Part shown: positions 25,023 through 33,982 of the stretch, in pieces
Layout of the letters: each line of letters starts with the position of its first letter
Position numbering within the stretch: the first letter of the stretch is position 1
NCBI GenBank assembly: GCA_015478675.1
Contig: JADMIH010000004.1
Coordinates: forward strand, 1-57,822
DNA from: Chloroflexota bacterium
GTDB taxonomy: Bacteria > Chloroflexota > Chloroflexia > QHBQ01 > JADMIH01
Direction of reading: 5' to 3'
Length of the DNA stretch: 57,822 nt
Position numbers and translations under genes: made by a program
Notes under the pieces: generated by a model
Database searches by the model: none
Seen by the model: the letters and a program-made list of their open reading frames with translations, nothing else
Told to the model about the DNA's origin: nothing

Positions 25023-25475
25023 TTGGCACAAGAGTTAGAGTGGCCTGTACAAGCCAAAAAGAGTTGGGCCGGCCAGTTTCGTGTGCTGTTGGCGGGGGTT
25101 CTTGTTCTAGGAGGGCTTGCCTACCTGGTGATGGCCAGCCTGCCGCAAGGCACAGTCTATTACCAGACGGTAAAAGAGCTTAAGGCAAAGCCGGCAAGCG
25201 CCCAGCCGGTTCGGGTGGCAGGCATTGTCGCCAGTGGCTCTGTGCAGCGCGCCTCTGCGCCGTCACGCCTCTCGTTCGACATCCTTGATGGCAGTGATCG
25301 TTTGCCGGTAACATACAGCGGTGTGGTTCCCGACATCTTTGGGCCAGGCGTGCAGGTGGTGGTTGAGGGGCAGCGCGACGCTAGCGGCGTCTTTCAGGCG
25401 CAAACACTCCTTGCCAAGTGTCCATCGCGATTTGCTGCTGTCGTACCCACACCCGGTGGAGCATCTCAGCCATGA
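25023..25475 (+). CDS. ccmE: Cytochrome c maturation haem chaperone CcmE, Cys-type
   Basis: About 150 residues: N-terminal helix (VLLAGVLVLGGLAYLVMA) and an OB-fold (VRVAGIVASGSVQ, LSFDILDGSDRLPVTYSG, VQVVVEGQRDASGVFQAQTL). In well-studied CcmE the haem ligand is the His of HxxxY; here the site reads AKCPSRF, so Cys replaces His and Phe replaces Tyr. Cys-type (CxxxY) CcmE proteins are known from some archaea and bacteria; the Phe is an additional change. TTG at 25023 has GGAGGG nine bases upstream; ATG at 25005 is the alternative. The stop overlaps the ccmF start. Confidence 0.88.
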   Translation: MAQELEWPVQAKKSWAGQFRVLLAGVLVLGGLAYLVMASLPQGTVYYQTVKELKAKPASAQPVRVAGIVASGSVQRASAPSRLSFDILDGSDRLPVTYSGVVPDIFGPGVQVVVEGQRDASGVFQAQTLLAKCPSRFAAVVPTPGGASQP

Positions 25476-27493
25476 TAGTCGCGCAATTCTCAGATATTGG
25501 CTACGTGGCCCTGCTGGCCGCGCTCCTCGTTTCAGCCTACAGCGCAGTAGCGGCGATCGTGGGGCGACGAGTGCCCGCGTTGTTGACCAGCGCCTACCGC
25601 GGCGTTATTGCTGTGGCTTCGCTGGTGACGCTGGCGGCCCTGGTGCTCTGGTTATCACTGTTGAACCATGATTTCGGTTTGCGCTTCGTGGCTGAAACGT
25701 CCAGCCGCTCTATGGATACCCTGGCTCTGCTCAGCGCCTTCTGGGGAGGTCAAGAGGGGTCACTCCTTTTCTGGGCAACAATGCAGGCGCTTCTCATGGT
25801 GCTGGTCCTTTGGAAGCATCGCGCCCAATACCCACACCTGATGCCTGTAATCGTGGCTGTGCTGTTGAGCGTGCAGACCTTCTTCCTCTTTGTCCTTACT
25901 ATGGTCTCCAATCCATTTGAGCGTGTGCCCCTGGCTCCTGGCGACGGGCGCGGTCTGAACCCTTTGCTTCTCGACGCCGGAATGCGGATCCACCCCCCGC
26001 TCCTCCTCACAGGGTATATGAGCTTCTCTGTGCCCTTCGCCTTCGCTATCGCCGCGCTGGTGACGGGCGACCTGGGGCGGTCATGGCTCAAAGCATTACG
26101 CGGCTGGGTTCTACTCTCATGGGCTATCCAGGGAGCAGGTCTGTTGATGGGAGCCTGGTGGGCGTACCACGTACTCGGCTGGGGAGGCTATTGGGGCTGG
26201 GACCCTGTAGAGAACGCCGCTCTCTTGCCATGGCTGATAGCTACCGCTTTGCTGCACTCTATTATGGTGCAGGAGCGGCGGGGTATGCTCAAGGTTTGGA
26301 ACCTGGGGCTTGCGATAGGCGCCTTCGTGCTGGCCGTTTTCGGCACCTTTGTGGTGCGAAGCGGGGTTATATCTTCCGTCCACTCCTTCTCTCTATCTGT
26401 CATTGGCCCCTACTTTTTTGCTTTCCTCACCATAGTGGTGCTCGGAGCGGCAGGCTTGCTCATCTACCGCCTGCCCAGCCTGAAAGCCGAGGGGCACTTT
26501 GACGCCCTTCTCTCCAGGGAAGCGGGCTTCCTGGCCAATAACTGGTTGCTTCTGGCCGTGGCCGGAGCTACTTTTTGGGGGACGATCTTCCCTCTCCTCT
26601 CTGAGGCGATACAAGGCACGAAAGTGGCGATTGGCCCACAGTTCTACAAGCAGGTCAATGGCCCGATTTTCCTGGGGCTGATCGTGCTCATGGGCATTGG
26701 CCCTCTCCTCGCCTGGCGGCGCACCTCTCGCCCCAGCCTGCTGCACAACTTTACCTGGCCCGTTGTGGCCGCAGTAGCAGTTACGCTCGCATTGCTGGCG
26801 CTGCTCGGTTTCGCCACAGCAGGGGCTGCGATTGCATATGGCGCATGCACCTTTGTGCTCGGCGCTATCGCGTTGGAGTTTGCGCGGGGTGTGCGCACCC
26901 GTAAGCGGGCAGGGAGCGGGCCATTGAGAGCGCTCCGCAGCCTGGTAGCGGCTAACCGCCGCCGCTACGGTGGGTATATCGTCCATCTGGGCATAGTGGC
27001 GGTGGCCTTCGGCGTGATCGGCTCAAGCTTTTTCCAGCAAACCGCCGACATACAATTGCGCCCAGGTGAAAGCTACACCATCGGTCGCTACAAGGTAACT
27101 TACAGCGGGCTTTCAAGTTACCGGGAACCGGGCGTAGACGCAGTCGCGGCTGCACTGAGAGTAGAGGGCGGCAATACTTCGACCTTACAGCTTCAGGCAG
27201 AAAAGCGCGTCTACACCAATTGGGAACAGCAGCCGGTCACTGGAGTGGCTATCGGCACAACCTTTCCGTGGCTCGACGACGTTTACATCCTCCTCACCGA
27301 CAGCAGTACAAGTGGCGCAGCGCAGGTAGCCAGCTTTCGGATCTTCATAAATCCGCTGGTGTCACTGATCTGGTTCGGAGGGTTGTTGCTGTTGGCGGGT
27401 ACAGTGGTAGCAGTATGGCCTCATGGCCTGGCTGTAAGGCGGGCCTTACCGACTACTGTGCCGGTGCCAGGAGGGTCACTTGCAGATGCTTAG
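25472..27493 (+). CDS. ccmF: Cytochrome c haem lyase subunit CcmF
   Basis: 673 residues, about 14 helices. The haem-handling WWD motif is present as GAWWAYHVLGWGGYWGWDP followed by VENAALLPWL, with flanking conserved histidines. A large extracytoplasmic domain precedes the last helix. The ATG overlaps the ccmE stop (ATGA); the longer in-frame extension to 25418 lies inside ccmE and is rejected. CcmF with CcmH attaches haem to apocytochromes. Confidence 0.95.
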   Translation: MIVAQFSDIGYVALLAALLVSAYSAVAAIVGRRVPALLTSAYRGVIAVASLVTLAALVLWLSLLNHDFGLRFVAETSSRSMDTLALLSAFWGGQEGSLLFWATMQALLMVLVLWKHRAQYPHLMPVIVAVLLSVQTFFLFVLTMVSNPFERVPLAPGDGRGLNPLLLDAGMRIHPPLLLTGYMSFSVPFAFAIAALVTGDLGRSWLKALRGWVLLSWAIQGAGLLMGAWWAYHVLGWGGYWGWDPVENAALLPWLIATALLHSIMVQERRGMLKVWNLGLAIGAFVLAVFGTFVVRSGVISSVHSFSLSVIGPYFFAFLTIVVLGAAGLLIYRLPSLKAEGHFDALLSREAGFLANNWLLLAVAGATFWGTIFPLLSEAIQGTKVAIGPQFYKQVNGPIFLGLIVLMGIGPLLAWRRTSRPSLLHNFTWPVVAAVAVTLALLALLGFATAGAAIAYGACTFVLGAIALEFARGVRTRKRAGSGPLRALRSLVAANRRRYGGYIVHLGIVAVAFGVIGSSFFQQTADIQLRPGESYTIGRYKVTYSGLSSYREPGVDAVAAALRVEGGNTSTLQLQAEKRVYTNWEQQPVTGVAIGTTFPWLDDVYILLTDSSTSGAAQVASFRIFINPLVSLIWFGGLLLLAGTVVAVWPHGLAVRRALPTTVPVPGGSLADA

Positions 27494-28001
27494 AACCCTT
27501 ACGCTCAGAGCGAGTGCGGCACTGCTCCTCGCCTGGGTGCTGGTGTGGTTGCTGCCCACGAGCGCGCTTGCACAAAGCCAGGATCAGGACCTGAACCAAA
27601 AGGTGCGCGAAATCGCGCTCACCCTGCGCTGCCCTGTCTGTCAGAACCTATCAGTGGCTGACTCGCCCTCGCAGTTGGCGACTGAGATGCGGGCGGTGAT
27701 CCGCCAGAAGCTAGAGGCAGGAGCATCACGAGAGGAGATCACCCAGTACTTCGTCCAAAATTATGGCAATGGGATCTTGCTCGACCCACCTAAAGAGGGT
27801 TTCACACTATTGATATGGCTTGGCGCGGCTCTGGCAGTTGTAGCGGGCGGCTTGCTCATGGTCGTGCGCGTGCGGAGTGCGCTCGCAAGCAAAGCTATCT
27901 CTACTTTACCAGGGGAGTGCGCTCTCCCCATCGTGGAGCGAGACCGCTACGAGGCGATGCTTGATGCGGAGTTATCGCTTTACAAGAGCGGAGAGTTCTA
28001 A
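27486..28001 (+). CDS. ccmH: CcmH/CycL-type apocytochrome thiol reductase
   Basis: 171 residues. A signal-peptide-like N-terminus (LLLAWVLVWLLPTSALA), the redox motif LRCPVCQNLSVADSPS (Cys49, Cys52) and a C-terminal helix (LLIWLGAALAVVAGGLLMVV) match CcmH. ATG at 27486 lies ten bases after GGAGGG; a TTG at 27480 is less likely. It overlaps the end of ccmF, and its stop overlaps the next start (TAATG). Confidence 0.94.
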   Translation: MLRTLTLRASAALLLAWVLVWLLPTSALAQSQDQDLNQKVREIALTLRCPVCQNLSVADSPSQLATEMRAVIRQKLEAGASREEITQYFVQNYGNGILLDPPKEGFTLLIWLGAALAVVAGGLLMVVRVRSALASKAISTLPGECALPIVERDRYEAMLDAELSLYKSGEF

Positions 28002-29335
28002 TGCCGGTACTGCTGACCTTGTTTGCACTGGCGATGGCTTGCCTGGCGCTAGCTTACGTGTTAGCGCCCCTCAGAGGCAAACGGGGCATTTCAACCTCAA
28101 CTCCGGCGCAGCTACAACCCTCTGCGTCCAAAGGAGGCGATCCTGTTGCGGCGCTCCTTGAGCAGCGAGAGGCCGCTATCGCAGGGCTGGCTGAGCTTGA
28201 TTTTGACTACACTCTTGGGAACCTGAACGAAGCAGATTACCGCGATTTGAAGGTGCACTACCGTGATCAAGCCATAGGCGTGCTTCAGCGCCTGGAGCAA
28301 GCAGGAGTGCGGGAGCAGGTCGGCAGCCAATGGCAGAGTGCAGAAGCGGTGCAAGCGACATCAACTAAGGCCCCACAGAGCTCGTCACAGGGCACGCAGC
28401 TATCAACTGTGAACAGGCGCAGATTCCTTCGAGTGACTAGTGGGCTTGCCGTGCTGGGAATGCTTGTCTTTGGTACGATGGCTGTTTGGCTGGCGAACAG
28501 TCGTGTAGCACCTGCGGCGGAGGATGCGCCAGCGTTGCCCGTGCTGCACACACACGCAGCGCTGCTGGTCCCCGGCACACAGGTTGTCCTTATCGGCCAT
28601 CATGAAGGCTTACTGCGCAGCAGCGACAGTGGCCGCAGCTGGCTCCCCGTGCAGGGCGTAGCTGGAGACGTGCTGGCGTTCGCCGGCGCTTCAGCGAAAG
28701 GTGATGCAATCTTTCTTACGACATCTGAACAGGTAATGCGCAGCGATGATGAGGGGCTGACCTGGTTGCCCCTGCCTTTACCGGTTCCTAAAGCTCAAAT
28801 CCAGGCTATCGCTACAGGCCCTGGGGTTCCGCAGCCCCTCTACGCAAGCGTACGTGGAGCGGGCCTATACCGTACTAACGACCAAAAGGAATGGAACCTT
28901 GTTGGCGATGGACTGCCCACAAATGCAGCAGCTCTGGTGTGGCAACCAGGGAGCTATTCGGCCTTTTATGCAGCCAGCCCGGGAGACGGCCTGCTGGCGA
29001 GCAGCGATGGGCGGGCGTGGGGAAGCGCTAGCGGCGTTCTGAACGGAGTGCTGCCGACGTTGGCGGTGCGCACAGTGGCCGTTGATCCGGCCAGTGGAGA
29101 CCGGTTCCAGGCGGCGGATGGCACTCTATTCAACGGAGCGATCTACGTGGGCACCGATCTGGGCCTTTTCAAAAGCATCGATGGGGGCAGCAGTTGGAGC
29201 AGCCTCTCTTTGCAGCAATCTCTCGTCGCGGTCAGTGCGCGCTCCCAACCAGACCCGCTCATCCTGGCTGTAGATAGCCGTGCTCGTCTTTGGAGGAGCC
29301 AGGACCGAGGTTTGCATTGGAGCGCGCAGCCATGA
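28001..29335 (+). CDS. CcmI-like N-terminus fused to an Asp-box (BNR) beta-propeller
   Basis: 444 residues. A first helix (3-22), a cytosolic segment REAAIAGLAELDFDYTLGNL followed by EADYRDLK, which matches CcmI-type proteins, and a second helix (VLGMLVFGTMAVWLA). The extracytoplasmic part has repeated Asp-box signatures: SSDSGRSW, SDDEGLTW, SSDGRAW, SIDGGSSW, SQDRGLHW. Asp-box propellers occur in sialidases and Ycf48-type assembly factors. Classical CcmI carries TPR repeats that hold the apocytochrome C-terminus; a propeller may replace them here. Coupled to ccmH and to the next gene. Confidence 0.83.
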   Translation: MPVLLTLFALAMACLALAYVLAPLRGKRGISTSTPAQLQPSASKGGDPVAALLEQREAAIAGLAELDFDYTLGNLNEADYRDLKVHYRDQAIGVLQRLEQAGVREQVGSQWQSAEAVQATSTKAPQSSSQGTQLSTVNRRRFLRVTSGLAVLGMLVFGTMAVWLANSRVAPAAEDAPALPVLHTHAALLVPGTQVVLIGHHEGLLRSSDSGRSWLPVQGVAGDVLAFAGASAKGDAIFLTTSEQVMRSDDEGLTWLPLPLPVPKAQIQAIATGPGVPQPLYASVRGAGLYRTNDQKEWNLVGDGLPTNAAALVWQPGSYSAFYAASPGDGLLASSDGRAWGSASGVLNGVLPTLAVRTVAVDPASGDRFQAADGTLFNGAIYVGTDLGLFKSIDGGSSWSSLSLQQSLVAVSARSQPDPLILAVDSRARLWRSQDRGLHWSAQP

Positions 29336-30432
29336 TGATACGTCGTGTTGCCCTCCTCCCGTTGCTAGTCTTGTTGGCTGCGATGACAAGCCTCTCCGCT
29401 TCGGCCCAGGCAGGCAGTGATCTCAAGGTGCAGGTAACGAATGGCACACCGGGCGGCGGGCCTATAGCGGGATTGCCCATCACTATATATTCAACCGCCG
29501 GGGGTCAGCAGCTAGTTGCGGGAGCCGGACGCACCGACACGCAGGGCGCTTTCTCCTGGACAGGAGCTGTGGGGCAGGTCGGCGCCAGCTATGTCGTTTC
29601 AACTACCTATGCAGGAGTGGCGTACAACAGTGGGACTGTAACCTTACCGGCTCCGCCGGTTGTTCTGCGTGTCTACGAAACTACGAGTGACGACACCAAT
29701 ATACGCGTCGTAAGCGCCGGTCTCGTGATAGCGAACGTAGATGCGCCCACGCAGCGCATCCAGGCGCTGGAATCGGCTACCTTTGCTAACAGTGGTAATC
29801 GGACTTATCTCCCCACCGCAACCGGCGCTCGCGGGCCCATGGGGTTACTTCGCTTCGGGCTTCCCGACGGGGCAGGCAATCTAACGACGATGGGGCAGCT
29901 ATCTGCCAGCAACGTAATACAGGTGGACACGGGCTTCTCCAGCGATATGCCCTTGCCTCCAGGGAACACCGACGTTTCATATGCTTATGAGATCGCCTAC
30001 GGCGCTCTTTCGGACGGTGGCTTCGCTCAACTGAACAAAGCTTTGCCCTACGGAGCAGACAACTTCCGGCTGCTGGCGGCGACGGGCGACTTCAATATCG
30101 AAAGCCCGCAGCTCGCCAGCGATGGCAGCGTTGTAGTTGGAAGCCGGACATATCGTCAATACTCGGCCAAGAGCCTTCCGGCGAACACGCAGCTAAGCGT
30201 CGATCTGATAAACCTTCCTCTTATCCAACCGGCGCTTCGCCCAGGAAACCCCTGGCTGCAAGTTAGCATAGGCATACTTTTGTTAGCTGCCGCCGCCTTG
30301 CCTTTTATCTACAGGCGCCGGTATATGCACAACGCACTGGCGGAACCCCAGACAGAAGGAGACAGTACACGTGAGATACGAGCCGCCCGGCGTGTAAGGG
30401 TGCCACCAATAGAGAAGGAGCCGGGCGTATGA
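29332..30432 (+). CDS. Exported Ig-like protein with C-terminal membrane anchor, within the ccm operon
   Basis: 366 residues. A signal peptide (LLPLLVLLAAMTSLSASAQA), a beta-rich region of carboxypeptidase-regulatory type (KVQVTNGTPGGGPIAGLPIT, RTDTQGAFSWTG), a second beta-rich region (about 115-300), a C-terminal helix (LQVSIGILLLAAAALPFIY) and a basic cytosolic tail. Family not recognised. ATG at 29332 overlaps the upstream stop, and its stop overlaps the ccmA start, so it is translated as part of the ccm operon. An accessory role in cytochrome maturation is inferred from position only. Confidence 0.72.
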   Translation: MMIRRVALLPLLVLLAAMTSLSASAQAGSDLKVQVTNGTPGGGPIAGLPITIYSTAGGQQLVAGAGRTDTQGAFSWTGAVGQVGASYVVSTTYAGVAYNSGTVTLPAPPVVLRVYETTSDDTNIRVVSAGLVIANVDAPTQRIQALESATFANSGNRTYLPTATGARGPMGLLRFGLPDGAGNLTTMGQLSASNVIQVDTGFSSDMPLPPGNTDVSYAYEIAYGALSDGGFAQLNKALPYGADNFRLLAATGDFNIESPQLASDGSVVVGSRTYRQYSAKSLPANTQLSVDLINLPLIQPALRPGNPWLQVSIGILLLAAAALPFIYRRRYMHNALAEPQTEGDSTREIRAARRVRVPPIEKEPGV

Positions 30433-31178
30433 ACGCCGCCGCAAGGCAAACTCACCCTCTCGCGCTGCGGGCCGAAGGGCTGAGCAAGCTTTACGGGAGC
30501 GCATGGGCGTTGCGCAACGTCAGCCTGAGCGTTGCGGCAGGTGAAACTGTGGCGGTCTTTGGCGCTAACGGGACGGGCAAAAGCACGCTAATCCGCCTGC
30601 TGGCTACGTTGATAACACCCACCGTAGGCACATTGCAGGTCGTAGGCTATGATACAACCCGTTACACCAGGTTGGTGCGAAGGGCCCTGGGCGTGCTGGC
30701 GCACCAGAGCTATCTTTACCAGGACCTGACTGCCGCCGAGAATCTGAGGCTCTATGCGAAGTTATATAGCCTCAACGATATAGAAAAACAGGTGATGGAC
30801 GCGCTGAAGATGGTGGGCCTCGCAGCATCGGCTGAGAAGCGGGTGCGCGAGCTATCCCGCGGCATGCAGCAGAGGCTGGCGCTGGCGCGCTCTGTCATTC
30901 ATTTACCTGCTGTGTGGCTGCTTGATGAACCTGACAGCGGCCTCGATGCCAACGGCGTAGAGTGCCTGGAAAAACTGCTGGCCTTCGGACGCGAGCAGGG
31001 GCAGACGGTAGTTTTGACCACACACCAGCTGGAGCTTGGCCTCGCTCTAAGCCATAGGGCGTTCGTCCTGGCAAGTGGCAAGATTTATTACTCAGCGCCG
31101 ACCGGCCGCCACTCTGTCGAAGAGTGGCGCAGCATCGTTCTAGAGGCCGACAGAGGGGCGGGCAATGCGAGCCACTGA
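30429..31178 (+). CDS. ccmA: Haem exporter ABC ATPase CcmA
   Basis: 249 residues. Walker A GANGTGKSTL, signature LSRGMQQRLALAR, Walker B VWLLDEPDSGLD and the switch His (VVLTTHQLELG) are all intact. It is followed by an overlapping ccmB and then ccmC. The CcmAB complex with CcmC loads or releases haem-CcmE. ATG start overlaps the upstream stop. Confidence 0.93.
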   Translation: MNAAARQTHPLALRAEGLSKLYGSAWALRNVSLSVAAGETVAVFGANGTGKSTLIRLLATLITPTVGTLQVVGYDTTRYTRLVRRALGVLAHQSYLYQDLTAAENLRLYAKLYSLNDIEKQVMDALKMVGLAASAEKRVRELSRGMQQRLALARSVIHLPAVWLLDEPDSGLDANGVECLEKLLAFGREQGQTVVLTTHQLELGLALSHRAFVLASGKIYYSAPTGRHSVEEWRSIVLEADRGAGNASH

Positions 31179-31911
31179 TACGCGTGCCTCGAACGGTGCG
31201 CCTGATGCGCTACGCCCAGCTCGCCCAGCCCGCGCTCTTCGGAGCAGCTTTTGGGGGCAGGTTGGCGCGCTTATACGCAACGATATAGTAAGAGAGTGGC
31301 GTGGGCGCGAGGTTGTAGGGCTTATGCTGCCTTTCGCGCTGACAACAGGGCTGGCGTTGAACTTTACCTTTAGCCTTGCTATTGAACAGCGTCTGCTGGC
31401 ATCAGTGGGGGCGCTGTGGACCGCTCTGCTCTTTGCCATGCTCCTCGGTTTGGGGCGCGCCTTCGCGCTGGAGCAGGAGAACGCCGTATGGGAAGGGTTA
31501 ACCCTGGCTCCCATAGAGCCAGGAGTGTTGTTCGCGGCCAAGCTGGTTAGTAACCTCTTGCTCCTGGTTGCGCTTGACATCGTGATCGTGCCCGCCTTTG
31601 CCGGGCTGTACAACCTGCCTCTGCTGGCGCTCGGTCCGCTGGTAGCAATCGCATTGGGCACCCTTTGCCTGGGCGCTGCGGGCACACTCTTTGTGCCTAT
31701 GGCCGGGCAGACGAGAGCACGAGAGATCCTGCTGCCGGTGCTGCTGCTGCCACTGCTGGTGCCTGTGATCATCGGATCGGTGCAAGCCACAGTTACAGCT
31801 ATAGAGCCTACGGTTGCGGGGGGACCCCCCTGGACCGGCCTGCAAGGGGCGTGCGCTGCGCTCTTTCTCGGCGCGGGCTACTTGCTTTACGGCCAGCTAT
31901 TGGGAGAATGA
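31165..31911 (+). CDS. ccmB: Haem exporter membrane subunit CcmB
   Basis: 248 residues with six hydrophobic helices. NDIVREWRGREVVGLMLPFA and ENAVWEGLTLAPIEPGVLFA followed by AKLVSNLLLLV match CcmB. ATG at 31165 overlaps the end of ccmA by 14 bases. Immediately followed by ccmC after a 43-base gap. Confidence 0.92.
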   Translation: MRATDTRASNGAPDALRPARPARALRSSFWGQVGALIRNDIVREWRGREVVGLMLPFALTTGLALNFTFSLAIEQRLLASVGALWTALLFAMLLGLGRAFALEQENAVWEGLTLAPIEPGVLFAAKLVSNLLLLVALDIVIVPAFAGLYNLPLLALGPLVAIALGTLCLGAAGTLFVPMAGQTRAREILLPVLLLPLLVPVIIGSVQATVTAIEPTVAGGPPWTGLQGACAALFLGAGYLLYGQLLGE

Positions 31912-31954
31912 AAAGAGATATTGCCTGTGCAGGCATCAAGAATAAGGAGCTTCC

Positions 31955-32719
31955 ATGATTTCTGTGGATACGAGCGGGCGAAAGAGTATGACGAAGCCCG
32001 GGCAAACGGCTCACGTGATTGCAGACCGTCTCCGTCTGGCCTTGGGCTGGGTGACGGTCCTTACACTGGCAGTAAGCACAGGCATGGCCTTCTTCTACGC
32101 CCCGACCGATGCGGTTCAAGGGCAGGCTCAGCGCATATTTTACTTTCACGTGCCTCTGGCATGGGTGGCGTACCTGGCCTTCTTTCTGGTGTTGATCGGC
32201 AGCATCGGCTACCTTTGGAAGCGCGAAAGGCGCTGGGATACGCTGGCCCACTCCTCAGCCGAGCTAGGTCTCTTCCTTACAACGCTTGTGCTTATAACAG
32301 GCTCGCTCTGGGGGAAAACGATATGGGGCACCTGGTGGTCCTGGGACCCCAGACTGACAGCCACACTCGTCCTATGGTTCATATACCTCGGATATATTAT
32401 GGTGCGACAATTCACTACGGAAGCGGAACGTGGGCGGCGCATGTCTGCTGTACTTGGCATAGTGGGGTTCATTGATGTGCCTATCGTACACCAGTCAGTG
32501 GTGTGGTGGCGCTCCCTCCACCCCGACCCAGTGGTGCTCAATGCAAACGGGCCGCAGTTACCTGGCACAATGTTGGCGACGTTGATGGTGAACTTACTGG
32601 CTTTTACGCTGCTTTTTCTCTATTTCCTGCTCAAGCGCATTCAGATCGCCAACCTTGAAGCGGCTGCGGTTGAGCAGAAGCGCCATGCTGCGCTCGTTGA
32701 GGGCCAACGCATTGGATAA
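31955..32719 (+). CDS. ccmC: Haem-delivery protein CcmC
   Basis: 254 residues, six helices. The haem-binding tryptophan-rich motif is present as WGTWWSWDPRLTATLVLWF, and the flanking His (FYFHVPLAWVAY; DVPIVHQSVVWWRSLH) is conserved. AAGGAG precedes the ATG by five bases. Delivers haem to CcmE in system I maturation. Confidence 0.95.
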   Translation: MISVDTSGRKSMTKPGQTAHVIADRLRLALGWVTVLTLAVSTGMAFFYAPTDAVQGQAQRIFYFHVPLAWVAYLAFFLVLIGSIGYLWKRERRWDTLAHSSAELGLFLTTLVLITGSLWGKTIWGTWWSWDPRLTATLVLWFIYLGYIMVRQFTTEAERGRRMSAVLGIVGFIDVPIVHQSVVWWRSLHPDPVVLNANGPQLPGTMLATLMVNLLAFTLLFLYFLLKRIQIANLEAAAVEQKRHAALVEGQRIG

Positions 32720-32870
32720 CGGGACCTTGTACTTGCTAGTTGCCTTTGTAATCGTCTTTACAACCCTGGCAGCTTATCTTGCCTACTTATCGCGGCGCTT
32801 GCGCGCTGCACAGCAAAGCCTGGAAGCTGATGCAGGCAGCGCGGCAGGTGAGGAGACAGCGGGAAGATAA
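32712..32870 (+). CDS. ccmD: CcmD-like small membrane protein
   Basis: 52 residues: a short N-terminus, one membrane helix (LYLLVAFVIVFTTLAAYLAY), then a basic helical tail (SRRLRAAQQ). This is the form and position of CcmD, which helps release holo-CcmE from CcmABC. TTG at 32712 has TGAGGG eight bases upstream and overlaps the ccmC stop by eight bases; ATG at 32685 would overlap more. After it, 32871-33158 holds only a degenerate stretch resembling the MITE core (AAAGCTCCCTCTCCCTTCAT near 33042). Confidence 0.8.
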   Translation: MDNGTLYLLVAFVIVFTTLAAYLAYLSRRLRAAQQSLEADAGSAAGEETAGR

Positions 32871-33158
32871 GCTTAGAACCTTTACCAGTGGAGGTAAGAG
32901 CTCAGACCTGGGGTGTAGCCACTGAGCAGATCAGCAGAGTGCGTATCCAGCACCCTCCGCCCCCTTCCTGGTTGCGCCGTTTCATCTGGCTCATCCCCTC
33001 CACACATGTGTAGAACATCTATCCCGTAATACTCACCGAGAGTAAAGCTCCCTCTCCCTTCATAGGAGAAGAGGATTAAGAAGGTGAAGGTGCGGCCACC
33101 GGCGGGTCCGGCGCAGCAAAACGTAGCTCCGCTAACCTGATGCTTGCAACTTAGCTAT

Positions 33159-33962
33159 TCACCCTTGACCCTGGACTGCCCATATCACCTCCAGAAGCGC
33201 GTGATATGCGGTTGCTTGAGCCTCTTGTATGCGTGGGATGTGGTCGCTTACGGCAACAATACAGAAGTCCACAGCAGGAGAGCGTGCTACCTTGCCCCCA
33301 TCATACCCCGCAAGCGCCACAGTAAGCATGCCCTGCTTCTTCGCCTGCTCAAGAGCCGCCAATACGTTGGCCGAGTTGCCACTGGTCGATATGCCGAGGG
33401 CTATATCTCCTGGCCTGCCGAAGGCGATCACCTGGCGAGCGAAGATATTGTCGGCTCCCACGTCATTAGCTACAGCTGTTACTACGGCTATATCTCCTGT
33501 CAGTGAAATCGCGGGGAGAGGCCGCGGCGTTCTAGATTTTAGCTTTTCCAGTTGAACGCCTTCTTTTCGGGTTAAAGCGTCTCCCCCTTCTTTCGATCCA
33601 AAGCCTGAAGGTGGCAAACTGAAAGAGACAGGTGGGTTGCTCAGGTCCGCGACAATGTCCTGCGCGTCGGTGGCGCTACCCCCGTTGCCGAAAGCCAGTA
33701 AAGTCCCTCCCGATGCGAAAGCACGCGACATCGCCGTGCCCGTCGCGACAACTGTATCGCGGTACCCCGCAAGCAATGCGTGCCTGAGGGCGACCACCTC
33801 GCGGCACTTCTCAAGGGTAGAGTGCTCTACTTGCGCCAGCACCTCGTCCACATTGGAGGTGCCACCCTCAAAGAGGTAGGGGTAGAAGAGGCGGTCGTAT
33901 TCAGAACCCTCCCCGCCCTCAGCTTCGAACTTTGGCTCCCGTATTCTCTGATCTTTATCCAC
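33159..33962 (-). CDS. SIS-domain protein, GmhA (phosphoheptose isomerase)-like, altered metal motif
   Basis: 267 residues. The SIS core is clear: GGTLLAFGNGGSATDAQDI, NIFARQVIAFGRPGDIALGI followed by STSGNSANVLAAL. In GmhA the first motif continues DAQHxxxEL; here it is DAQDIVADL, so the His and Glu are changed to Asp. There is an extra insert (about residues 125-150) relative to the neighbour at 34243. GTG at 33962 is my start choice (AAGGGCGGG upstream); TTG at 33992 would overlap hypC. It forms a coupled trio with hypC and the second SIS gene. Confidence 0.8.
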   Translation of the reverse strand: MDKDQRIREPKFEAEGGEGSEYDRLFYPYLFEGGTSNVDEVLAQVEHSTLEKCREVVALRHALLAGYRDTVVATGTAMSRAFASGGTLLAFGNGGSATDAQDIVADLSNPPVSFSLPPSGFGSKEGGDALTRKEGVQLEKLKSRTPRPLPAISLTGDIAVVTAVANDVGADNIFARQVIAFGRPGDIALGISTSGNSANVLAALEQAKKQGMLTVALAGYDGGKVARSPAVDFCIVAVSDHIPRIQEAQATAYHALLEVIWAVQGQG

Positions 33963-33982
33963 TACACCCGCCCTTGCTTGAG

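Noticed and set aside
26393..26986. 197-codon minus-strand frame within ccmF
   Set aside because: Antisense of ccmF; composition rich in Arg/Glu/Gln and no start signal.
33040..33075. Possible further MITE copy after ccmD
   Set aside because: Only the CTCCCTCTCCCTTCAT core is similar; no terminal GTAA...TTCAG sequence is present nearby, so it is too degenerate to call.
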